Assembly: GCA_963799045.1 (NCBI GenBank)
Contig: CAWCVN010000004.1
Span: 514,007 to 578,006 of the forward strand
DNA: 64,000 nt
Source: DASRSS01 sp963799045
GTDB lineage: Bacteria; Actinomycetota; Actinomycetes; Mycobacteriales; Jatrophihabitantaceae
Direction: 5' to 3'
In this document: positions 58,468-64,000 of the stretch, one piece after another
How the letters are laid out: each line of letters starts with the position of its first letter
Position numbering within the stretch: position 1 is the first letter of the stretch
Notes under the pieces: generated by a model
The model's input: the letters and a program-made list of their open reading frames with translations, nothing else
Told to the model about the DNA's origin: nothing
Databases searched by the model: none
Made by a program: the position numbers and the translations under genes

Positions 58468-59273
58468 GCGAGTACCTCGCGCACCCGCGCCAGGCCGGCG
58501 CTGAGGCGCGCGTCGATCGCGGTGGCACCACAGGTCGCGGTGGCGTCACCGGGGGAGAGGCTCGGGTCGACGACGAGGGTGATCGTGCGGGTCAGGTCCA
58601 GTTCGGCCTTGCCGTCGAGGACCGCGAAGTCGTCGGGGCTGACCGCGACGACGACGTCCTCACCGGCAGGAGCCAGGGCGAGCGCCCGCATCAGCGCGGC
58701 ACGCCCCCGCGTCTCGTCATCACGCAGCGAGGTGCCGATGAGTGCCTCGGCGATGGTCAGCGCGGCGGAGACGATGAGGTCCTCGATCTCCTGCGCGGCG
58801 GGGACGCTGCGCAGCTCGAGCTCGCCGGCGGCGACGTCGAGGGCGCCGATCGCGCGGCGCACGTCGGCCGCCTGCTGGGCCGCCGCCTGCCGGCGGTGCG
58901 CCTCGGCGGCGTGGAACTCGGCGTCGGAGACCAGGCGGGCGGCCCGCGCGCCGTGCGACCAGCCGGCGGCGTAGCCGGCGGCCTGCGCGGCGGCACGCGC
59001 CGGGGCGAGCACCTCCTCGGGGATGCCGGAGTCGGCGGCGAGCTGGAACACCGGGGCGGGGGTCGTCTCGCTGTCGGCGGTCAGCGGCTGGAAGCGCGGC
59101 GCCGCCGGCGGCGCCTGGGTGCGGACGGTGTGGCTGCCGAGTGCGCCCAGGTCCGGCAGCTCTACCGCGACCGCAGCCGTAGGTGTGGCGCCGACTGTCG
59201 GTCCAGGCGCCCCAGGCTCGGCGACGACAGGAGCCGAGCCAATAAGCTCATGCGACGAAGGCATCCTCATCAC
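58464..59273 (-). CDS. fliH: Flagellar export ATPase regulator FliH
   Basis: 269 residues. The variable N-terminus is Pro/Ala/Thr-rich. A coiled-coil middle follows with Ala-x-x-x-Ala-type spacing (ARAAAQAAGYAAGWSHGARA, QRRAA-like AHRRQAAAQQAADV), then the C-terminal domain with LIVSAALTIAEALIGTSL and VVVAVSPDDFAVL. FliH dimers hold FliI off the membrane. The start overlaps the 3' end of fliG by about 26 bases; ATG 59270 is an alternative start. Confidence 0.85.
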   Translation of the reverse strand: MMRMPSSHELIGSAPVVAEPGAPGPTVGATPTAAVAVELPDLGALGSHTVRTQAPPAAPRFQPLTADSETTPAPVFQLAADSGIPEEVLAPARAAAQAAGYAAGWSHGARAARLVSDAEFHAAEAHRRQAAAQQAADVRRAIGALDVAAGELELRSVPAAQEIEDLIVSAALTIAEALIGTSLRDDETRGRAALMRALALAPAGEDVVVAVSPDDFAVLDGKAELDLTRTITLVVDPSLSPGDATATCGATAIDARLSAGLARVREVLA

Positions 59274-60351
59274 CCCTCCCGACGACGATCTGGCCCGACT
59301 CCTCGAGCTGGCGGATGATGCGGACGATTCCGGTCTGGGCCTCCTCGACGACGTGCACGCGCACCGGGCCGAGCACCTCGATCTCCTCGGTGAGGTTCTG
59401 GGCGGCGCGCTCGGACATGTTGGCGAGCACCCGCTCGCGCACGATGTCCGGCACGCCCTTGAGCGCGGTGGCCAGGTCGTTGACCTGCACCTGACGCAGC
59501 ACGAGCTGGATCGCGCGGTCGTCGAGGCTGACGAGGTCCTCGAACATGAACATCTGGCTGCGGACCTCTTCGGCCAGCTCCGGATCGAGCTGGTCGAGGC
59601 CCTCGAGCAGCATCTTCTCGGTGCCGCGGTCGGCCTGGTTGATGATCTCGACCAGCGGGCGCACGCCGCCGACGGTCGACAGGTCGCTGGCCACGCCGAG
59701 CGAGGACAGCCGCCGTTCGAGCGAGGACTCGACCTGGCGGATCAGGTCGGGAGAGGTGCGGTCCATGACAGCGATGCGGTGGGCCACGCTCGCCTGCAGG
59801 TCACGGTTGAGGCCGGCCAGGACGTTGGAGGCGAGCCCGGCGGGCAGGTGGGCGAGCACGAGCGCGATCGTCTGCGGGTGCTCGTCGGCGAGGAAGGAGA
59901 CGATCTGCCGGGCGTCGAGGTTCTGCATGAACGCGAACGGCAGCTCGACGAAGGTCTTCGCCAGCCGCTCGAGGATCTCGGTGCCGCGCTGGTGGCCGAC
60001 GGTGGCGAACAGCAGCTCCTTGGCCAGCTCCATGCCGCCGCGGGTGGTGGTGCCACTGTTGGCCAGCGTGCCGGCGAACTCGCTGATGACCGCGTTGGAG
60101 ATCTCCGCGGACACGTTGCCCATGCGCGCGATCTCCGTCGACAGCTCCTCGAGCTCGATCTCGCTGAGGTTGCCCAGCACCCGGGCGGACTCCTCGCGGC
60201 CGAGCTGCAGCACGAGGACGGCGGCCTTCTGGCGTCCGGTCATCCCGCGCAGCGGATCGACGGCCGGGGGAGGTATGACCGGGCGGGGCGCCTCGATCGC
60301 CTCGCCCGGCGCCTTCTCGGTCGGCAGCGGGATGACGGTGGCCTGAGTCAT
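59248..60351 (-). CDS. fliG: Flagellar motor switch protein FliG
   Basis: 367 residues, intact. MTGRQKAAVLVLQLGREESA and VLGNLSEIELEELSTEIARM form the FliF-binding domain; ADEHPQTIALVLAHLP is the EHPQTIA middle-domain motif; FMFEDLVSLDDRAIQLVLRQ and NMSERAAQNLTEEI form the torque domain with the charged residues (Arg, Asp) that meet MotA. The ATG at 60351 has GAGGA upstream. Five bases separate it from the fliF stop. Confidence 0.96.
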   Translation of the reverse strand: MTQATVIPLPTEKAPGEAIEAPRPVIPPPAVDPLRGMTGRQKAAVLVLQLGREESARVLGNLSEIELEELSTEIARMGNVSAEISNAVISEFAGTLANSGTTTRGGMELAKELLFATVGHQRGTEILERLAKTFVELPFAFMQNLDARQIVSFLADEHPQTIALVLAHLPAGLASNVLAGLNRDLQASVAHRIAVMDRTSPDLIRQVESSLERRLSSLGVASDLSTVGGVRPLVEIINQADRGTEKMLLEGLDQLDPELAEEVRSQMFMFEDLVSLDDRAIQLVLRQVQVNDLATALKGVPDIVRERVLANMSERAAQNLTEEIEVLGPVRVHVVEEAQTGIVRIIRQLEESGQIVVGRGDEDAFVA

Positions 60352-60356
60352 GGTCC

Positions 60357-61934
60357 TCAGTTCTCCTTGTTCAGCCAGCCGGACAGGATGCGGGCGACGT
60401 CGTCGGGCTGCTCCTCGGCCAGGCTGACCAGGGCCCGCCGCCGCGCGGCGACCTCCTGGACCTCGGTGGCGGTGACCGTCTGCTGTGCCTCGTGCGCCGG
60501 CTCGTAGGTGTCGATCGGCTCGCGGAACAGGCCGAAGTCGTCGTTCGGTTCGGGGTCCGGGTTCTTCTTGCGTCGCCGGCCGGCCAGCCAGGTGCCGAGC
60601 ACGACGGCCAGCACGAGCGCGATCAGCGCGCCCTGCTTGATCAGGGAGATCATCTTGGCGTGCGATGCGGCCGCGGCCGCGGCCTTGGCTGCCGCGGCCG
60701 CGGCCTTCTGGGCCTGCGACTGTGCCGAGTTGTTGAACGGCATGGCCTGGACCGACATCGTGTCGCCGCGCGTGGAGCTGAAGCCGGCGGCGGACTTCAC
60801 CAGCGACTGGATCGCCGGAACGTTCACGGTCTTCGTGGTGCCGTTGAGCAGGACCGCGATGGACAGCTGCTTGACCTGGCCCGGGGCGTTCTGCGTGGTC
60901 TGCTTCTGCGTGCCCAGCGCGTTGTCCTGGGTGTTGGTGACCTTCTTGTACTTGCTCGTGCTCTTGCTGCCGGTGGACCCGACTGCGGTGCCGGCGCCGA
61001 GCGTGGCGTTGTTGCTGCCGCCGGTGCCGGTGTAGGTCTCGGTGGTCTTCGACTGCGACAGCGGCGGTGCCTTCTGGCTGTACAGGTAGCTGTCGCTGGT
61101 GGTCGTGGTCTGGTTGAAGTCGAGCATCGCGTTGACGGTGACGACCGCGTTGCCGCTGCCGAGCGAGGCGTCCAGCAGCGCTTGCAGCTTGCTCTGCAGT
61201 TGGTTGTCGTAGGCCTGGGTCGCCTGGGACTGCGTGCTGGTCGCGGTGGCGCTGGTCAGCCCGCTGCCCGGCGCCGCGAGCACGTCGCCGGCCGAGTCGG
61301 TGACCGTCACGTCGTTCGAGGACATGTTCGGCACGCTGGAGCTGACCAGGTAGACGATCGACTGGACCTGCTGGGTGTTCAGCTGCGTGCCGCCGGTCAG
61401 CGTGAGCATGACGGCGGCCGTCGGGTTCTGGGTGCCGTCGTTGAAGACGTTCTGCTGCGGCAGGCCCAGGTGCACGATCGCCGTCTGCACCCCGGACATC
61501 GCGTCGATGGTCTTGGCGAGTTCGCCCTCCATCGCCCGCTGGTAGTCGACCTGCTGCTGGAACTGGGAGGTGGTGACACCCTCCTTGGACAGCAGCGAGT
61601 AGCCGGTCTGGTCGGAGTTCGGCAGCCCGGCGGAGCTCATGGTGAGCCGGGTGGAGTAGACGTCCGACTGCGGTACGAGGATCTCGGTTCCGGCCTGCGC
61701 CAGCTGGTACGGGACCTTCTCGCTGTTGAGCTTGTCGACGATCGCGCTGGCGTCGCTCGCGGCGAGGTTGGTGTACAGCGGTGCGTAGGTCGGCTTGGAC
61801 TTCCAGGTGAAGAACATGACGCCGCCGATCACCAGCGCGAGCGCGGCGGCGATGGTCACCGCCTTCTGGCCGGCGGAGAAGCCCCGAAAGTCGTTCCACC
61901 CGCGCTTGGCGAGTGTCAGCAGCTGGTCTTTCAT
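60357..61934 (-). CDS. fliF: Flagellar MS-ring protein FliF
   Basis: 525 residues, intact. TM1 (VTIAAALALVIGGVMFFTW), then the ring-building domains with YAPLYTNLAASDASAIVDKL, GYSLLSKEGVTTSQFQQQVD, YQRAMEGELAKTIDAMSGVQ and IVHLGLPQQNVF; a Ser/Thr/Gly-rich beta-collar; TM2 (LIKQGALIALVLAVVLGTWL) and the acidic C-terminal helix that binds FliG (RRALVSLAEEQPDDVARILS, then GWL). The ATG overlaps the fliE stop by one base. Confidence 0.96.
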   Translation of the reverse strand: MKDQLLTLAKRGWNDFRGFSAGQKAVTIAAALALVIGGVMFFTWKSKPTYAPLYTNLAASDASAIVDKLNSEKVPYQLAQAGTEILVPQSDVYSTRLTMSSAGLPNSDQTGYSLLSKEGVTTSQFQQQVDYQRAMEGELAKTIDAMSGVQTAIVHLGLPQQNVFNDGTQNPTAAVMLTLTGGTQLNTQQVQSIVYLVSSSVPNMSSNDVTVTDSAGDVLAAPGSGLTSATATSTQSQATQAYDNQLQSKLQALLDASLGSGNAVVTVNAMLDFNQTTTTSDSYLYSQKAPPLSQSKTTETYTGTGGSNNATLGAGTAVGSTGSKSTSKYKKVTNTQDNALGTQKQTTQNAPGQVKQLSIAVLLNGTTKTVNVPAIQSLVKSAAGFSSTRGDTMSVQAMPFNNSAQSQAQKAAAAAAKAAAAAASHAKMISLIKQGALIALVLAVVLGTWLAGRRRKKNPDPEPNDDFGLFREPIDTYEPAHEAQQTVTATEVQEVAARRRALVSLAEEQPDDVARILSGWLNKEN

Positions 61935-62269
61935 CAGGCCTGCAGCCCCATGATCGTGTTGAACGCGGTGAGGGCCCTGCTCTGCAGCGAGGTCGCGAGC
62001 TGGGTCATCAGCGTGGCCTGGGTGGTGGCGACCGTCAGCGCGGCCGGGTCAGTCAGCTGGCCGGTGGCCGCCTGCACCGCGAGGCTCTCCGCGTTGGATT
62101 GCGCGGCGGAGACCTGGTCGAGGCCCTTGCTCAGCACGCTGGCGAAGTCCGGCCCGCTGCTACTGCCGGTCACCGGCGTGCCGTCGACGCCGCCGGGGTT
62201 GACGATCGAGGTCGGTGCAACGGAGTTGAGCGGCGTGATCGCGCCGATCGGCGGAATGGCGACGACCAT
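61934..62269 (-). CDS. fliE: Flagellar hook-basal body protein FliE
   Basis: 111 residues. The C-terminal FliE core is clear: FASVLSKGLDQVSAAQSNAE and SLAVQAATGQ, then TVATTQATLMTQLATSLQSR and ALTAFNTIMGLQ. FliE joins the MS ring to the rod. The N-terminal 40 residues are hydrophobic and Pro-rich. ATG 62269 shares one base with the flgC stop. Confidence 0.94.
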   Translation of the reverse strand: MVVAIPPIGAITPLNSVAPTSIVNPGGVDGTPVTGSSSGPDFASVLSKGLDQVSAAQSNAESLAVQAATGQLTDPAALTVATTQATLMTQLATSLQSRALTAFNTIMGLQA

Positions 62270-62676
62270 CAGATCCCCTTGCCGATGTTGATGGCGGCCT
62301 CGTAGGTGTCCTTCGACCGCGTGACGACCTGGGCGTTCGCCTGGAAGGCCCGCTGGGCCATGATCAGGTTGCCCATCTGGTCGCTCATGTTGATGTCCGG
62401 GCGCCGGACGAGGCCCTGCGCGTCGGCGATCGGGTTGCTGGGGTCGTAGCTGAGGACCCCTTGCGGGCTGGAGCCGAGGATCCCGGTGACCTCGACGCCG
62501 CTACCGACGCCGTCGGCGCCCGCGCCGCGCGGCTGGGCCTGGACGAACTCGGCCTGGAACGCAGTTCCCGAGGTCGGTGAGACGTCGTTGACGTTGGCGA
62601 TGTTGTTGGCGAGTGCGTCCAGCCAGGTCTGGTAGGTGGACAGGCCGGTTCCGGCCGTGTTGATGCTGTCGAACAT
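62269..62676 (-). CDS. flgC: Flagellar rod protein FlgC
   Basis: 135 residues, intact. The rod signature is MFDSINTAGTGLSTYQTWLD and ALANNIANVNDVSPTSGTAF; VLSYDPSNPIADAQGLVRRP and the C-terminal helix DQMGNLIMAQRAFQANAQVV, then TYEAAINIG, are typical for FlgC. Proximal rod component. ATG 62676. Confidence 0.95.
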   Translation of the reverse strand: MFDSINTAGTGLSTYQTWLDALANNIANVNDVSPTSGTAFQAEFVQAQPRGAGADGVGSGVEVTGILGSSPQGVLSYDPSNPIADAQGLVRRPDINMSDQMGNLIMAQRAFQANAQVVTRSKDTYEAAINIGKGI

Positions 62677-62681
62677 GGCGC

Positions 62682-63024
62682 TCAGCCCTTCAGGACGGTG
62701 CTGATCAGGCCGTAGACCGAGGTGAGGGCGTTGCTGAGCAACTGCTCCTGCAGGCCGGTTTTGGTGGCGGTGACGACCTCTTTGTTCAGGCTCACGTTGT
62801 TGCCGTTCAGGCCCGGCGGGATCGGTGGTCGAGGTCGTGGACACCGACGCCGCAGTGGGGTTGCCGGCGGCGACGGCGCTGGCCAGGCTCGACTCGAAGT
62901 CGACCTGCTGCGCGGTGAACCCGGGCGTCTCGAGGTTCGCGATGTTGTTCGCGGTGACCTGTTGGCGGATTCCGAGACCGGACAGGGCTTGCTGCAACGT
63001 CAGCGACGCGACGTCGTCGATCAC
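62682..63024 (-). CDS. flgB: Flagellar rod protein FlgB (one frame break)
   Basis: About 114 residues. The N-terminus IDDVASLTLQQALSGLGIRQ and QVTANNIANLETPGFTAQQV is the rod signature. A single extra base near 62822 breaks the frame; corrected, it continues PPGLNGNNVSLNKEVVTATK and TGLQEQLLSNALTSVYGLIS to a stop at 62682. GTG 63024 has GGAGG eight bases upstream. First gene of the large flgB-to-flgE operon, driven by the promoter at 63092-63118. Confidence 0.9.
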
Positions 63025-63091
63025 GGATAGACCTCCGGCGCGGGCTCGCCGATCCGTCGGCTGCGGGTGAGCTATCCGTTGCTCAGGTCTC

Positions 63092-63118
63092 GAATCGGCG
63101 GCGGCCCGGCCACCTTTA
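63092..63118 (-). promoter_or_regulatory. Sigma-28/WhiG-type promoter of the flgB operon
   Basis: Read leftwards: TAAA, 15 nt, GCCGATTC. The -35 is a perfect TAAA. The predicted leader is about 60 nt with GGAGG before GTG 63024. Confidence 0.7.
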
Positions 63119-63170
63119 GCGGTCAGCTAACATTGTTTTTACTTGAGCGGATGCGCCGGGTGAGCGCCCC

Positions 63171-63197
63171 TCAACTGGGTCCGCCCGCGGCCGATGG
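63171..63197 (+). promoter_or_regulatory. Sigma-28/WhiG-type promoter of the glycosyltransferase at the right edge
   Basis: TCAA, 15 nt, GCCGATGG. The -10 ends eight bases before GTG 63206. Because ATG 63194 lies inside the -10 element, the GTG is the more likely start, on a leaderless mRNA. Confidence 0.6.
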
Positions 63198-63205
63198 AAC
63201 TGGAC

Positions 63206-64000
63206 GTGCGCATCCATCTCCTGTGCCCGGAAGACGTCGTCAGTGGCAGCGCCGAGTCGCTGCACCAGTTCGGCCGCGCCGCGGCGACCCTGGGCTACGA
63301 CGCCCGCATCGCCTACGGCGGCGACCCGATCTTCGGTGCCGTCGCGTCGGCCTTCCGGTCCTACGGCCTGCGGAACGATCAGGACGTCGCCGACGAGCCG
63401 GACGTTCTGGTCGTCGTCGCCCACACCGACGTCGCCGCGGTGCAGCACCTGCACGCTGCGCGCAAGCTGGTCTGGTGGCTGCGCCTCGACGAGGCGGCGG
63501 CCGAGGTCAACGAGCGTGCGCTGGCCGTTCCGGGTGCGGTGCACCTGGCCCAGTCCGAGTACGCGCGCGGCTTCCTCGCCGCCCGTGGTGTCGAGGTCGA
63601 GCTCGTCGGCGACTACGTCCCGCAGGACTTCATCGAGCGGGCCGAGGCGTTGATCCCGGCCGCCAAGCTGGACACGGTGCTGTACAACCCTGATCCGACC
63701 GACCAGCTCACGCCGCAGCTGATCGAGGCCTCGGCTGGCGTGCTCCAGTGGGTGCCGGTTGCCGGGCTCGTCGAGCGATGAGGTCGCCGAGCTGATGGCG
63801 TACTCGAAGGTGTACGTGGACTTCGGCGCGCACCAGGGCCGGACCCGGCTCCCGCGCGAGGCCCTCGCCGCGGGCTGCGTCGTCATTGCTGGGCGCCGCG
63901 GTGCCGCCGGCAACGGCCTCGACCTCCCGCTGCCGGAGGGCTTCGGCTTCGACGACGATGCCGACGGGTCGGTCGCGGCCGTCCTGAACCGGATCGCGCT
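63206..64000 (+). CDS. Glycosyltransferase-like protein, one frame break, 3' end outside window
   Basis: The visible 265 codons start VRIHLLCPEDVVSGSAESLH and QFGRAAATLGYDARIAYGGD, an N-terminal Rossmann-like fold; DVLVVVAHTDVAAVQHLHAA and WWLRLDEAAAEVNER follow; then AQSEYARGFLAARGVEVELV. A frame break near 63765 hides SSDEVAELMAYSKVYVDFGA and QGRTRLPREALAAGCVVIAG, the GT-B donor-side motif with its Glu. It diverges from the flagellar operon and has the same promoter type, so I infer a role in flagellin glycosylation. Family assignment is moderate. Confidence 0.7.

Overview
The window is about 70% G+C and reads as actinobacterial chromosome. The signs are the HspR-type dnaK-grpE-dnaJ-hspR-clpB cluster with a HAIR operator, RNase J, many GTG starts, several apparently leaderless genes with TANNNT -10 boxes 6-8 nt before the start codon, and low-complexity Pro/Gly/Gln membrane proteins. 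It carries a full basal flagellar cluster without P- or L-ring genes, so it comes from a motile monoderm actinobacterium. I cannot fix the genus; a relative of the Frankiales, Kineosporiales or Jatrophihabitantales is a guess.

Layout. 1-10240: two overlapping genes for very large, repetitive exported proteins, one with Cys-rich repeats and one with a C-terminal membrane anchor. 10325-17204: heat-shock operon. 17211-26019: a cytoplasmic chemoreceptor, small membrane proteins, pyrE, a SpoU-type RNA methyltransferase, a membrane chemoreceptor and an AAA ATPase. 26329-34852: a co-oriented polysaccharide locus with GT2, GT4, a pyruvyl-transferase-like protein, a flippase, a GT-C enzyme, a cellulose-synthase-like GT2 and an exported GH6 glycosidase. 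34874-38603: map, RNase J, a small membrane protein and a DedA protein. 38635-63024: flagellar cluster, almost all leftward, in the order flgB-flgC-fliE-fliF-fliG-fliH-fliI-fliJ-(NlpC/P60+SLT)-fliK-flgD-flgE, then flbD-motA-motB-fliL, then fliM-fliN-fliO-fliP-fliQ-fliR-flhB, then flhA-(flhF-like)-(small membrane protein). Two glycosyltransferase genes point the other way, at 43253 and at the right edge.

Main new signal. Eight sites match a sigma-28/WhiG-type promoter, T(C/A)A(A/G)-N15-GCCGAT (one has N14). They sit just upstream of flgB, flbD, fliM, flhA, both chemoreceptors and both glycosyltransferases. This suggests one sigma factor reads the motor operons, the receptors and two glycosyltransferases, and it makes the glycosyltransferases candidates for flagellin glycosylation. 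The predicted flhA leader also contains two mutually exclusive inverted repeats. The gene after flhA looks like an FlhF relative whose P-loop is degenerate.

Quality caveat. Many conserved genes (dnaK, grpE, dnaJ, several glycosyltransferases, flhA, flhB, fliR, fliO, flgB and the flhF-like gene) are interrupted by single-base indels, while others (clpB, RNase J, fliF-fliJ, motA/B) are intact. I read most of these as sequencing or assembly errors and annotate the whole genes, giving approximate break positions.
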